Positions 1 to 8,503 are shown, counted from the stretch's first letter. The stretch: 26,845 bases of DNA from T3SED10-47 sp046483725 (GCA_046483725.1 JAWOCQ010000033.1:1-26845), one strand, 5' to 3'. Notes: generated by a model from the sequence alone, not told the origin. Numbers and translations: made by a program.

Positions 1-461
1 CCGTGTCCATGCTTGATGCTTCCGTGCGGGTGGAGATATTGGAGGTCATGCAGAAGATCCAGCGGAGTCATGATCTGGGTGTGTTGTACATCACACATGA
101 TCTGTCCACTGTGCGTTACTTCTCCGAGTACGCGTTTGTGATGTACGCGGCGAAACTGGTGGAAAAGGCCAAGGTGAAGGAGCTAATCCACAACCCGCTG
201 CACCCCTACGCGCAGGCACTGCTGGCGGCGATCCCTGATCCCAAGGCGGAAAACGCTCATGTGATGAAGGATGTGCCTGCTGGTGAGCCACCGAGTCTCA
301 TGCACCCACCGGCTGGATGCCGCTTCCATCCCCGCTGTTCGCACATCATGGAGGGCACATGTGATGTACATGAGCCCCCTGCGTTTGTGCCTAGCCCTGG
401 GCATTCTGTTGAGTGCTGGCTGTACAGGGAAGGAGGCGATGACGATGGAGAATCCGCTTAG
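1..461 (+). CDS. Oligopeptide/dipeptide ABC transporter ATP-binding protein, C-terminal part
   Basis: This is the C-terminal half of an OppF/DppF/AppF-type ATPase, which powers uptake of peptides or other solutes through an inner-membrane permease pair. The gene is cut by the left edge: the frame is open from base 3 and the first visible residues (VSMLDASVR) are the end of the Walker B/D-loop region, so the P-loop and signature lie outside. The H-loop is visible as YITHDLSTVRYF. The tail is the family's oligopeptide-transporter C-terminal extension (NPLHPYAQALLAAIPDP), followed by a four-cysteine pattern, C-x5-C-x7-C-x17-C, which in some relatives binds an iron-sulfur cluster. The substrate cannot be told from this fragment. 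The stop overlaps the next small gene by 17 bases, so the two are probably co-transcribed. Confidence 0.93.
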   Translation, partial: VSMLDASVRVEILEVMQKIQRSHDLGVLYITHDLSTVRYFSEYAFVMYAAKLVEKAKVKELIHNPLHPYAQALLAAIPDPKAENAHVMKDVPAGEPPSLMHPPAGCRFHPRCSHIMEGTCDVHEPPAFVPSPGHSVECWLYREGGDDDGESA

Positions 462-648
462 GCTTATCCTGATCGGGTTTGTCTGTGTGGTGAGTAGCTG
501 GGCGGCATTGTTTCTGATGGTTATGGAGCTTCTACCCTCACCTTTGTCGTTAAGCGTCGGGGCGTATTGCGTTTCGACCGCGGGGCTCTTCCTGGGGCTG
601 CTGGGGGGCGCTGGCTACGTGCGAGAGCGGCGCGGGACCAGAGAATAG
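445..648 (+). CDS. Small two-helix membrane protein of unknown function
   Basis: A 67-residue protein I do not recognise. It has two hydrophobic stretches, roughly residues 5-27 and 36-55, separated by a short PSPLS turn, and ends in a basic tail (RERRGTRE), so it is probably an inner-membrane hairpin with a cytoplasmic C-terminus. I chose ATG 445 because AGGAGG at 431-436 lies 8 bases upstream. The in-frame ATG at 439 is only 2 bases from that motif. The gene starts inside the end of the transporter ATPase gene, which suggests translational coupling and a role near that transporter, but this is inference. Coding status rests on the ribosome binding site, the overlap and the coherent membrane profile, not on homology. 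Confidence 0.6.
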   Translation: MENPLRLILIGFVCVVSSWAALFLMVMELLPSPLSLSVGAYCVSTAGLFLGLLGGAGYVRERRGTRE

Positions 649-652
649 CGCT

Positions 653-1468
653 TCAACAAGGCATGCGGGGCAAAAGGGCGCTGAGCAGGCGGTCGAGTTC
701 TCCGGCTTTTCGCTTGGTGGTTTCCACTACCTCCTCATGCGAAAGCGGCTCGCCGGACACGCCCGCGGCGAGATTCGTAACACAGGAAATACCCAGGACC
801 GATAGGCCGGCGTGGCGGGCGGCGATCACCTCGGGCACAGTGGACATTCCCACAAGATCGGCGCCCAGCTGGGCGAAGGCCTTGATCTCCGCCGGAGTCT
901 CGTATGAGGGTCCCATAGTGGCCACATACACGCCTTCCTTCAAGGGGATGCCCACTGCATGGGCTGTCTCCAGTGCGGTAGCACGTAGCTGTGGGTCGTA
1001 AGCCTTGGACATGTCCGGAAACCTGGGGCCCAGAGAGTCGAGGTTCGGCCCGCGGAGGGGGTTGACGCCAAGCATGTTGATGTGGTCGGTGATGAGGACC
1101 AGGTCGCCCGGAGTGAACCCCGGGGAGATACCACCCGAGGCGTTGGTGATCACCAGGTTGCGCACACCAAGGCGCGCGTAGGCCCTGATAGGGAGCACCA
1201 CCTCGACGAGAGTGTACCCTTCGTAGTAGTGAACACGGCCTCGCTGGACCAGAATAGTTGTCCCGTTCACGGCTCCGATTCCCACTTGGCCTGTGTGGCC
1301 GGGGACTGAGGGACGGGGGAAGCCGGGGATCTCCTCGAACGACAGGACGCGGGATCCCGTTGGCTTAAGGACCTCGGACAGGCCCGAACCCAAGATAACG
1401 GCCGTCTGCGGGCGCCCCAGGCGGGCCAGGGCCGCCGCAGCTTGCTCGATCCGGTTTTCGTTTGTCAC
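653..1468 (-). CDS. punA: Purine nucleoside phosphorylase (trimeric PNP-I type)
   Basis: Phosphorolysis of inosine or guanosine (and deoxy forms) to free base and ribose-1-phosphate, for purine salvage in the cytosol. The 271-residue length fits the trimeric PNP family. Family motifs are in order: the phosphate-binding start ILGSGLSE, the histidine segment GRVHYYEGY, NASGGISPGFTPGD, the base-binding GPSYETPAEI containing the key glutamate, GMSTVPEVIAARH, and CVTNLAAG with the base-contacting asparagine. The start is GTG 1468, inside a GTGA overlap with the disA stop. It is the last gene of the run from glmU and faces the small membrane protein gene across 4 bases. It is functionally unrelated to radA/disA, though it supplies ribose-1-phosphate to the same nucleotide pool as prs. 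Confidence 0.95.
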   Translation of the reverse strand: MTNENRIEQAAAALARLGRPQTAVILGSGLSEVLKPTGSRVLSFEEIPGFPRPSVPGHTGQVGIGAVNGTTILVQRGRVHYYEGYTLVEVVLPIRAYARLGVRNLVITNASGGISPGFTPGDLVLITDHINMLGVNPLRGPNLDSLGPRFPDMSKAYDPQLRATALETAHAVGIPLKEGVYVATMGPSYETPAEIKAFAQLGADLVGMSTVPEVIAARHAGLSVLGISCVTNLAAGVSGEPLSHEEVVETTKRKAGELDRLLSALLPRMPC

Positions 1469-2541
1469 AATCCCTCCAAAGATGAGGCGTAGCCGGTCTT
1501 GAATCGCTGCAAGCCCGACTTGATAGCTCGCGCACGCACCTCGGCGATGCCCTTGATCCGCTGCAGTTGGCGGTGGTTCGTGCGTTCCACTTGGTCCAAC
1601 GTCCCCATTTCGTCCACCAGTCGCTCGATGACCGGCATGGGTAGCCGCGGCACCTTGGACAGGAGCCGGTAGCCGCGCGAGGGGATAGCCCTCTCCAAGT
1701 CTTCCTCGTCGCGGAAACGCAAAGGTCGTAGAACCCCCTCGGGGGACAAGCGGTGTTCGGTGTCCAAGGCCATGATTTCCTGGACAACCTCACGGGCCGG
1801 GCGCACGGGGGGGCGCTGGAAGTCCATGATGACAAGCTCGAGCTCTTGGCGTACTCCTCGGAGAAGGCCGCGGAGCTGCCGTTGGGGAAGCTCCTTGTGC
1901 GTCCCGAGCTCCACGAACAGGCGCTTGAGTTCCTCCTCCAGTTCCAGCATCTGGATCATCTTCTGGATCACGGTCCCCACGTGGTAGGGCAGCACCCGCC
2001 TCTCGAATTCCAAGGGCGCCAGCTCGCTGAGCAGCTCACGCAGCTCACCCCGGTAGCGGTCCAAGATAAGAAGGGCCTGCGAAGCCTGAGGGAGAAGCGT
2101 CAGTGGCTCCTGCAGTTCGTGTTCCCACTCCCCCTTGTACAAGGTCACCCGGCGCCGTTCCTCGGAGATGGCTACTATGGCGATGTCCAATTGGCGTGCG
2201 GTCTGCTCGGCCACCCGGTGGCGGGTGCCCGTCTCATCGGAAGGGATTGTGGGGTCGGGGACTAGATGCGCGTTGGCGTATAGGATGGTGCGCAGGTCCT
2301 GATCGGCGACCACGGCTCGGTCCATCTTGGCCAGTTCCGCCACAGCCTGCGGGGTGAACGGGGCGTCGAGGATGAAACCGGCGGCGATGAGGGGGGAGAT
2401 AAGCTCACGGTCGGCGACGACTATGAGTCCTCCCCGGCCCAGCTCCACGATGCGATCGATGGCCTCCCGCAACGGGGTGCCCGGTGCGGTGCGCTCAAGG
2501 AATTCCTCCTGCTCCGGTACTCTCGTGATCATCGATTTCAC
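1465..2541 (-). CDS. disA: DNA integrity scanning protein DisA (diadenylate cyclase family), variant active site
   Basis: DisA joins two ATP molecules into the second messenger c-di-AMP and slows down on branched DNA, linking DNA damage to signalling. The protein has 358 residues, normal for the family. It has an N-terminal DAC domain (about residues 1-145), a helical linker, and a C-terminal helix-hairpin-helix domain (IKGIAEVRARAI, about 330-345). The second catalytic motif RHR is intact at 107-109 within ETGTRHR. The first motif, normally DGA, reads D74-R75-A76 (KMDRAVV). The rest of that neighbourhood (YANAHLVPDPTIP) is conserved. Synthase activity is therefore uncertain. The start is GTG 2541 in a GTGA overlap with radA (ATG 2532 is an alternative). 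The clpC-radA-disA order matches Firmicutes. Confidence 0.93.
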   Translation of the reverse strand: MKSMITRVPEQEEFLERTAPGTPLREAIDRIVELGRGGLIVVADRELISPLIAAGFILDAPFTPQAVAELAKMDRAVVADQDLRTILYANAHLVPDPTIPSDETGTRHRVAEQTARQLDIAIVAISEERRRVTLYKGEWEHELQEPLTLLPQASQALLILDRYRGELRELLSELAPLEFERRVLPYHVGTVIQKMIQMLELEEELKRLFVELGTHKELPQRQLRGLLRGVRQELELVIMDFQRPPVRPAREVVQEIMALDTEHRLSPEGVLRPLRFRDEEDLERAIPSRGYRLLSKVPRLPMPVIERLVDEMGTLDQVERTNHRQLQRIKGIAEVRARAIKSGLQRFKTGYASSLEGL

Positions 2542-3866
2542 GTCAGATCCAACGCTCGGGCGGCCTCCTCCACGGTCCGGACTTGGTTCACCTCCAAGGG
2601 TAGCGAAGCGGGGAGGTTTTGCACAGGGAGGATCGCCCGTCGGAAGCCGAGCTTCGCCACCTCCCGCAGCCGCTCGGGTCCCCTGCGCACCGGACGTACG
2701 TCGCCGGCCAAACCGACCTCGCCAAGCACCACCGTCTGCGGGGGAAGAGCACGAACACGCAGGCTGGAGAGCACAGCCGCGATCACCCCCAGGTCGCAGG
2801 CGGGCTCCCGCACCTCCAGTCCCCCGGCTACCGCCAGATAGCAGTCCTGCATCCCCATGTGGATCCCGAGGTGCTTTTCCAGCACCGCAAGCAGAACCAA
2901 GACCCGATTGAGGTCGAGGCCGGCGCCGCGCCGCTGCGGAGGACCATACCCGGAGGCCGGCGCCAGCAACGCTTGCACTTCCATGAGCAGCGTGCGGGAA
3001 CCCTCTAACACGGGCACGATGGCGGAGCCGGGCTGCTCGGTGCCCTGGGCGGAGACAAAGAACGTTGAGGGGTTGGCTACTTCCACCAAGCCCTCCGCGG
3101 CCATGCGGAGGACGGCGACCTCATCGGTGGAACCGAACCGATTCTTCACCGAGCGGATCAGCCGCAGCTCCCCGTCCCGGGATCCTTCCAGATACAACGC
3201 CACATCCACCAGATGCTCCACCGTCTTGGGGCCGGCGAATTCGCCCCCTTTGGTGATGTGGGAGACGAGAAAGCATACCAGCCCCGCCCCTTTGGCCAGC
3301 CTGGCCAGCACCCCGGCTGCCTCGCGGACCTGCGGCACAGCTCCCATGTCCCCTCCTTCCTGCCGCGCCCGTACTGTCTGCAAAGAATCTACCACCAGCG
3401 CCACTGGCGTCAGCCCCTGCACGGCACGGAGCATGGGAAGCAGGTTCTGTTCGGAAAGGACGTAGAGCCTGTCCTGGGGGACTCCCAGGCGTTGTGCGCG
3501 GAGCTTCAGCTGAGCCGGGGATTCCTCCCCAGATATATACAGGACGGCTCCGTGGTGCGTGGCCAGGGCGCCGCTCAGCTGGAGGAGAAACGTAGACTTG
3601 CCTACACCCGGCTCGCCGCCGACCAACACTACCGACCCGGGGATAAACCCTCCGCCGAGGATGCGATCCGTCTCCGGAAGACCCGTAGCCACGCGCGCCT
3701 TGGACAGGGCTTCCACTTGCGCAAGTGGTTGGGGGTTATGCTCGGCTTCACCCGATTCAGCGGCGGACTCCTCCACCTGCACAAAGGACTCCCACACCCC
3801 ACAGCCGGGGCAGCGGCCGAGCCACTTCGGCGAGACGTAACCACAGCCCTTGCACCGGTAGGGCAT
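2538..3866 (-). CDS. radA: DNA repair protein RadA (Sms)
   Basis: A RecA-like ATPase and helicase that promotes branch migration and processing of recombination intermediates. It has 442 residues. The N-terminal zinc finger is visible as cysteines 5, 8, 19 and 22 (CKGC and CPGC). The Walker A motif GGEPGVGKST is near residues 83-92. The RadA-specific KNRFG motif is present (SVKNRFGSTDEV), and a Lon-protease-like C-terminal domain follows (NRVLVLLAVLEKHLG to the end) without a catalytic Ser-Lys pair, as is usual for RadA. It lies 10 bases after the clpC stop and shares a GTGA stop/start overlap with disA. In Bacillus, RadA and DisA are neighbours and partners in the response to stalled forks, and the same is likely here. 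Confidence 0.97.
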   Translation of the reverse strand: MPYRCKGCGYVSPKWLGRCPGCGVWESFVQVEESAAESGEAEHNPQPLAQVEALSKARVATGLPETDRILGGGFIPGSVVLVGGEPGVGKSTFLLQLSGALATHHGAVLYISGEESPAQLKLRAQRLGVPQDRLYVLSEQNLLPMLRAVQGLTPVALVVDSLQTVRARQEGGDMGAVPQVREAAGVLARLAKGAGLVCFLVSHITKGGEFAGPKTVEHLVDVALYLEGSRDGELRLIRSVKNRFGSTDEVAVLRMAAEGLVEVANPSTFFVSAQGTEQPGSAIVPVLEGSRTLLMEVQALLAPASGYGPPQRRGAGLDLNRVLVLLAVLEKHLGIHMGMQDCYLAVAGGLEVREPACDLGVIAAVLSSLRVRALPPQTVVLGEVGLAGDVRPVRRGPERLREVAKLGFRRAILPVQNLPASLPLEVNQVRTVEEAARALDLT

Positions 3867-3876
3867 GCTCGGGCAG

Positions 3877-6291
3877 CTACTCCGTCCGGAAGGTCATCTC
3901 CTCACCCTCCGCCTCCACCAGGACACGACTGGCACCGGAGAACTCCTTGCTGAGGATCTTCTCGGAAATAGGGTCCTCGATGAGCCGCTCGATGGCCCTG
4001 CGCATGGGCCGTGCTCCGTACTTGGGGTCGTAACCTTGATCGACGAGCAACTTCCTGGCGGAGTCGGTGAGCACAAGCTCTATCTCGTGCTCGTCCGAGA
4101 GCCGTGTGCGCAGATCCGAAAGTAACAGCTCGGCGATGCTGCCCAGCTGTTCCTGGGTCAGGGAGTGGAAAACTATCTGGTCGTCGAGCCGGTTCAGAAA
4201 CTCAGGGGAGAACAGCTCCCTCACCTGTCCCATCACGCGGGACTTCATATCCCGGTAGGCCTCCATGGCCTCCACTTCCTCGGTGCTGAACCCCAAAGAG
4301 GAGCGGTCGGTGATGAGCTTGCCGCCTACGTTAGAGGTCATTATGAGCGCTGTGTTGCGGAAATCCACCTTGCGCCCCTGAGCATCGGTGAGAATGCCAT
4401 CGTCCATCATCTGCAGCAGGATGTTGAACACATCGCGATGCGCTTTCTCTACCTCGTCGAACAGGACCACCGAGTACGGACGACGCCGCACCGCCTCGGT
4501 AAGCTCGCCCGCCTCTTCGTAGCCCACGTATCCGGGCGGGGCGCCGATCAGCCGGCTGACGGCGAACCGCTCCATGTACTCGGACATATCGATACGAACG
4601 AGCGCGTCCTCGTCGCCGAACAGGAAGGCGGCCAGCGTTCTGGCCAGCTCGGTCTTTCCCACGCCGGTCGGGCCGAGGAATAGGAACGAACCGATGGGCC
4701 TACGGGGGTCCTTGACGCCGGCATAAGCGCGGCGGATCGCACGGCAGACCGCACGAACGGCCTCCTCTTGTCCCACGAGCCGGTCGTGAATGCGCTCCTC
4801 CATGTGGACCAGGCGGACCGTGTCCTCCTCTTGGAGATGGCGTACCGGTATGCCTGTCCAATCGGCCACGGTCTCGGCGATATCCTGACTGGAAACTACC
4901 GGGGACTCGGGCGAGGACTGGGCGTTTTCCTCCAGGGTCTTGGTTCGCTCCATGAGGGTTGTCCTCTGGTCCCGCAGCTGTGCGGCGAGCTCATAGTCCT
5001 GAGCGGCCACCGCTTCCTCTTCCTGGTCCTCCAGGTCGGCCACCTGGCCCATGAGGTCCCGTGCCTCCGGCGGCAACTCGGTAGCGTCCAGTCGGACCCG
5101 CGCCGCGGTTTCGTCCATGAGATCCACGGCCTTGTCCGGCAGGAACTGGTCGGTGAGATAACGGTCCGCCAGGCGGGCAGCCTGTCGGAGGGCGTCGTCC
5201 CCTATCCTCACGTTATGGTGCTGCTCGTACTTAGGGCGGAGCCCTTTGAGGACTTTGATCGTCTCGTCGACAGAGGGCTCGTCCACGTAGACGGTCTTGA
5301 AACGACGCTTCAAGGCCGGATCCCTCTCGATGGATTTGCGGTACTCGTCCGGCGTGGCAGTGCCGATGCACTGGATGGCGCCGGAAGCCAGTGGGGGCTT
5401 GAGAATGGCCGAGGCGTCGATTGCGCCCTCGGCGCCGCCGGCGCCTACCACGCTCTGCAGCTCGTCGATAAACAAGATGATGTTGTCCGAGGACATGACG
5501 TGGTTGAGGATGCTTTTGAGTCTCTGTTCGAACTCTCCCCGGTACTTGGTGCCAGCCACCACGCCGGCCATGTCCAGCTCCACTAGCTCTTTGTCCGCCA
5601 GGGCCAGGGGCACGTCACCGGCGGCCATCCGTTGGGCCAGCCCCTCGATGAGGGCGGTCTTGCCCACGCCGGACTCGCCGATGAGCGCCGGGTTGTTCTT
5701 CCTGCGGCGGCATAGGATTTGCACTACCCGGTCCAATTCGGCTTCCCGACCGACAACCGGGTCTAGTAGACCGCCTTCGGCCTCCTCAATGAGGCTTCGG
5801 CCGAACTCGCCCAGCTCGCCCGGTAGGCGCTGGGACTTCGTGCTGCGTACCTGCACTCGACCCCGGCGGGGGAAGAAGTGATTGCGAGCGGTTCTGAGGT
5901 CCACACCGTGGGCCCGCAGGATCTCCGCAGCGGTGCACTCCCCCTCCCGCAGGATGGCCAACACCAGGTGCTCGGGCTCGATGGGGTCGGAGCCTTCCCG
6001 GCGTGCCTCCTCGTAGGACAGCTTCATCACCCGACGTAGCCTCTGGGTGGGCTCAAGGTCCTCGGAAGGCAACCGGAGCTTGCCCTTCCCCTTTTGCCTT
6101 TCCAGGACGCGCGTCACTCGGTCATACGTGAGCCCATGTTCGCTCAAAAACCGTTCGGCGCGACTGCCGTCCATATTCAAAAGCGCCAGGAGCAGGTGCT
6201 CGCTCCCCACGTAGCGGTGGCGCCATTCGCCTGCCTCGTCCTGCGAGGCGGCCAGCAGCTTCATGGCCTCCTTGGAGAACTTCTCATACAT
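3877..6291 (-). CDS. clpC: ClpC-type AAA+ unfoldase, ATPase subunit of the Clp protease
   Basis: An 804-residue Hsp100 unfoldase that feeds substrates to ClpP. In order: two N-terminal Clp_N repeats (about 1-140), AAA+ module 1 with Walker A GESGVGKT at 205-212 and Walker B ILFIDEL, a middle coiled segment containing a UVR-like motif (QDYELAAQLRDQR), AAA+ module 2 with Walker A GPTGVGKT at 540-547 and Walker B VVLFDEVEKAH, a ClpP-binding LGF loop (SSLGFS), and the small D2 domain. The UVR middle domain plus LGF loop identify ClpC rather than ClpB or ClpE. No McsA/McsB or CtsR gene precedes it, unlike Firmicutes; pth does. A Shine-Dalgarno GGAGG lies about 10 bases before the ATG. A possible private -10 box overlaps the pth stop. 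Confidence 0.97.
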   Translation of the reverse strand: MYEKFSKEAMKLLAASQDEAGEWRHRYVGSEHLLLALLNMDGSRAERFLSEHGLTYDRVTRVLERQKGKGKLRLPSEDLEPTQRLRRVMKLSYEEARREGSDPIEPEHLVLAILREGECTAAEILRAHGVDLRTARNHFFPRRGRVQVRSTKSQRLPGELGEFGRSLIEEAEGGLLDPVVGREAELDRVVQILCRRRKNNPALIGESGVGKTALIEGLAQRMAAGDVPLALADKELVELDMAGVVAGTKYRGEFEQRLKSILNHVMSSDNIILFIDELQSVVGAGGAEGAIDASAILKPPLASGAIQCIGTATPDEYRKSIERDPALKRRFKTVYVDEPSVDETIKVLKGLRPKYEQHHNVRIGDDALRQAARLADRYLTDQFLPDKAVDLMDETAARVRLDATELPPEARDLMGQVADLEDQEEEAVAAQDYELAAQLRDQRTTLMERTKTLEENAQSSPESPVVSSQDIAETVADWTGIPVRHLQEEDTVRLVHMEERIHDRLVGQEEAVRAVCRAIRRAYAGVKDPRRPIGSFLFLGPTGVGKTELARTLAAFLFGDEDALVRIDMSEYMERFAVSRLIGAPPGYVGYEEAGELTEAVRRRPYSVVLFDEVEKAHRDVFNILLQMMDDGILTDAQGRKVDFRNTALIMTSNVGGKLITDRSSLGFSTEEVEAMEAYRDMKSRVMGQVRELFSPEFLNRLDDQIVFHSLTQEQLGSIAELLLSDLRTRLSDEHEIELVLTDSARKLLVDQGYDPKYGARPMRRAIERLIEDPISEKILSKEFSGASRVLVEAEGEEMTFRTE

Positions 6292-6320
6292 AGTTCGCCG
6301 ACCTCCATCGCCGCGCGTTC

Positions 6321-6326
6321 ATTATA
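6321..6326 (-). promoter_or_regulatory. Possible -10 element for clpC, in a 10-base palindrome
   Basis: The minus strand reads TATAAT, a perfect -10 hexamer, 29 bases before the clpC start and overlapping the pth stop codon. It sits inside the perfect palindrome CATTATAATG (6320-6329). I find no convincing -35 at 16-18 bases, so it may need an activator, be weak, or be chance in an AT-rich pocket. The palindrome does not match the CtsR or CIRCE operators as I know them. Confidence 0.3.
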
Positions 6327-6882
6327 ATGTTAGCCGCGCCTGGGAGTAGCTGTCCAGGGCAGCCGCCGGACCAGCTTCTACGAACACCAGAGCAAGTTCA
6401 GCTGCTAGGTCGGCCGCTTGGTCCAACAGCGGGACCTCCTGGGGCTCCGGCGGATGCAGTACGTACTCGGCGATGCCTGTCCCTGGAGGGGGTGCGCCCA
6501 CCCCCACGCGCAGGCGGGGTAGCTCATTCGTCCCCAGGGTCTCCAGGACCGAGCGCAGCCCGTTGTGGGTACCCGGCCCCCCTCCGGGGCGCAGGCGAAC
6601 TGCTCCAACGGGGAGATCGACATCGTCGAGTACCACGAGTAGTTCGCCCGGCCTGAGCGCAAAGCGTGCTACTAACGCCTCTACGGCGTCCCCGGAACGA
6701 TTCATGTAGGTCGCCGGTCGGAGCAGCAAGCCCTCAGGGCGGCAGGCCACCTGCCCCCAAGAGTACAGTTTCACCTTCCACGGTCGCGCCTTGAGCAGTC
6801 TCTCCACTACCCAGAAGCCCAGGTTGTGGCGGGTGGCTGCGTGGGCAGGTCGCGGGTTTCCCAAACCGACAATCGCCCTCAA
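6322..6882 (-). CDS. pth: Peptidyl-tRNA hydrolase
   Basis: Cleaves peptidyl-tRNA released from stalled ribosomes, recycling the tRNA. It has 186 residues, the normal size for bacterial Pth. Active-site residues are all visible: N9 in GLGNP, the catalytic H19 in ATRHNLGF, N62 in YMNRSG, D86 in VVLDDVDLP, and the glycine-rich GGGPGTHNGLRS with N107. The start ATG 6882 overlaps the rplY stop as ATGA. The order glmU-prs-ctc-pth is the same as gcaD-prs-ctc-spoVC in Bacillus, which supports all four calls. Confidence 0.97.
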   Translation of the reverse strand: MRAIVGLGNPRPAHAATRHNLGFWVVERLLKARPWKVKLYSWGQVACRPEGLLLRPATYMNRSGDAVEALVARFALRPGELLVVLDDVDLPVGAVRLRPGGGPGTHNGLRSVLETLGTNELPRLRVGVGAPPPGTGIAEYVLHPPEPQEVPLLDQAADLAAELALVFVEAGPAAALDSYSQARLTL

Positions 6883-7538
6883 TCCTCTGGCTCGACCTCC
6901 GGGAGCTCTTCTTCCTCCGCTTCTTCCAGGCCTTCCTCGAGTTCAGCTTCAGCTGCTTCAGCAGCTTCCTCGGCTTCCAGTTGTGCTTTGGCCAGGCCAC
7001 GCGGGGAGATGACCGTTACCACTGCCGTGTCTTCAGGCACCAGCGGCTCCACGCCCTCGCCCCACGGCAGGTCTCCCACCAAGAGCGAGTCGTTAAGCCC
7101 CAGGCTAGAGATAATGACCTCGACATACGGGGGCATCTTGCTCGCCCGTGCACTCACGTCGATGTACTCGTGCAGGATCTCCAGAAGCCCGCCGTCCTTC
7201 ACTCCGGGGGAGGTCCCCACGACCCGGACAGGTACGGGCATCTGCAGGGTCCTGCCTCTCTCGGGGACGTACATGTCCACGTGCAGGGGTCGGTCTGTGA
7301 CTGGATCCAACTGGATGTCCTTAAGGAAGACGTGGTACTGCTTGCCACTGTCCACCTCGAGCTCGACGGCAGTGGAGCGAGTGACCATTGCAAATAGGCG
7401 CTGCAGGGCCTGCTCCTCAACGCATACGTGTACGGGGTCCAGGTGTGCCCCGTAGACTACAACCGGGACCAACCCCCGACGACGGAGTTCCTTGGGCTTG
7501 ACCCCCAGCTGTCTAGGCTGTGCCTTCACGGTTGCCAT
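6879..7538 (-). CDS. rplY: 50S ribosomal protein L25, long CTC form
   Basis: Binds 5S rRNA in the large subunit; the two-domain CTC form is a general-stress protein in Bacillus. It has 219 residues: an N-terminal L25 beta-barrel (RRRGLVPVVVYGAHLDP to LHVDMYV, about 1-95), the C-terminal TL5-like beta domain (VPVRVVGTSPGVKDGGLLE to about 185), and a low-complexity tail of about 35 residues rich in Glu and Ala. The frame is open far upstream into prs, but ATG 7538 is preceded by AGGAGG at good spacing and gives the normal N-terminus. The stop overlaps the pth start. The acidic tail is common in this form and probably disordered. Confidence 0.95.
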   Translation of the reverse strand: MATVKAQPRQLGVKPKELRRRGLVPVVVYGAHLDPVHVCVEEQALQRLFAMVTRSTAVELEVDSGKQYHVFLKDIQLDPVTDRPLHVDMYVPERGRTLQMPVPVRVVGTSPGVKDGGLLEILHEYIDVSARASKMPPYVEVIISSLGLNDSLLVGDLPWGEGVEPLVPEDTAVVTVISPRGLAKAQLEAEEAAEAAEAELEEGLEEAEEEELPEVEPED

Positions 7539-7546
7539 ACTTCCTC

Positions 7547-8503
7547 CTAGCTCCTCACAAGTAGGTCGCTTACGGACTTGCCTTCGTGGATCCGGCGGAT
7601 GGCGTCCGCCAGGATGGGGGCCACTGTGACCATCTCCACCTTGGGGTGGTTCAGCCCCACCTCGTGATTGATAGTATCGGTCACGAGCACCTTGTGCAAC
7701 GGGGAGTCCTCGAGGAGCTGGAGAGCGGGCTCGGCGAACAGGCCATGGGTGCAAGCTGCGTACAGGCGTCTGGCCCCGGCGTTGGCCAGGGCCTCCGCCG
7801 CCTCGCACAACGTGGCGCCCGTGGACAGAATGTCGTCGACCAAGAGCACATCGCGGCCGTTCACGTCCCCGATGACCTGCATTATCTCGGGGGACTCCTC
7901 GTCCGAATCCTGGCGGTGTTTCTCCACGATCGCCATCTCCGCGTGCAGCTCCTTGGCCAGCCGGCGGGCCCGCCATACGCCGCCCAGGTCGGGCGAGACC
8001 ACCGCTAGGTTCTCTAGCCAGTCGGGATGGCAGGTGTTAAGGTGTCTGGTAAACACCATGTCCGTACGCAGGTGATCCACGGGCACGTTGAAAAAACCCT
8101 GTATCTGCCCGGCGTGGAGCTCTACCGTGAGTACGCGATCCACCCGGGCAGTCTCCAGCAGATTGGCCACAAGCCTGGCCGAGATGGGCACGCGCCCGCG
8201 TTTTTTTCTGTCCTGGCGGGCGTAACCGAAGTAGGGGATGACCGCACAGATCATGCCCGCCGAAGCACGCCTTAAGGCGTCCACCGTCAGCAGGAGTTCG
8301 ACAAAATGGTCGTTGACCGGTGGAGAAGTGGGCTGGACTATGAATACCGCCTTCTTCCGCACCGTCTGCTGCACGTGGACTCGGATCTCCCCGTCCGGAA
8401 ACTGCCCCACCGTGGCCTTGCACGGCTCCAGGCCAAGCAGGCGCGCGGCTTCCTCCGCCAATGGTCGGTTGGCCCTGCCGGAAAGTAGACTCAGCTCGCT
8501 CAC
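7547..8503 (-). CDS. prs: Ribose-phosphate pyrophosphokinase (PRPP synthase)
   Basis: Makes PRPP from ribose-5-phosphate and ATP, the entry point for purine, pyrimidine, histidine and NAD synthesis. It has 318 residues, typical for class I. Motifs: FPDGEIRVHV, the ATP-binding flexible segment RQDRKKRGRVPISARLVANLL, VELHAGQIQGFF, SPDLGGVWRARRLA, and the PRPP loop VLLVDDILSTGATL. The classical loop ends TGGT, so the Ala here is a mild variation. The start is GTG 8503, with a purine-rich Shine-Dalgarno (GGGAGGTGG) and a GTGA overlap with the glmU stop. Longer upstream starts would run through glmU and are rejected. Confidence 0.96.
   Translation of the reverse strand: MSELSLLSGRANRPLAEEAARLLGLEPCKATVGQFPDGEIRVHVQQTVRKKAVFIVQPTSPPVNDHFVELLLTVDALRRASAGMICAVIPYFGYARQDRKKRGRVPISARLVANLLETARVDRVLTVELHAGQIQGFFNVPVDHLRTDMVFTRHLNTCHPDWLENLAVVSPDLGGVWRARRLAKELHAEMAIVEKHRQDSDEESPEIMQVIGDVNGRDVLLVDDILSTGATLCEAAEALANAGARRLYAACTHGLFAEPALQLLEDSPLHKVLVTDTINHEVGLNHPKVEMVTVAPILADAIRRIHEGKSVSDLLVRS

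Noticed and set aside
4768..5586. 272-codon plus-strand frame opposite clpC
   Set aside because: It is antisense to the conserved AAA+ domains, with no plausible start context.
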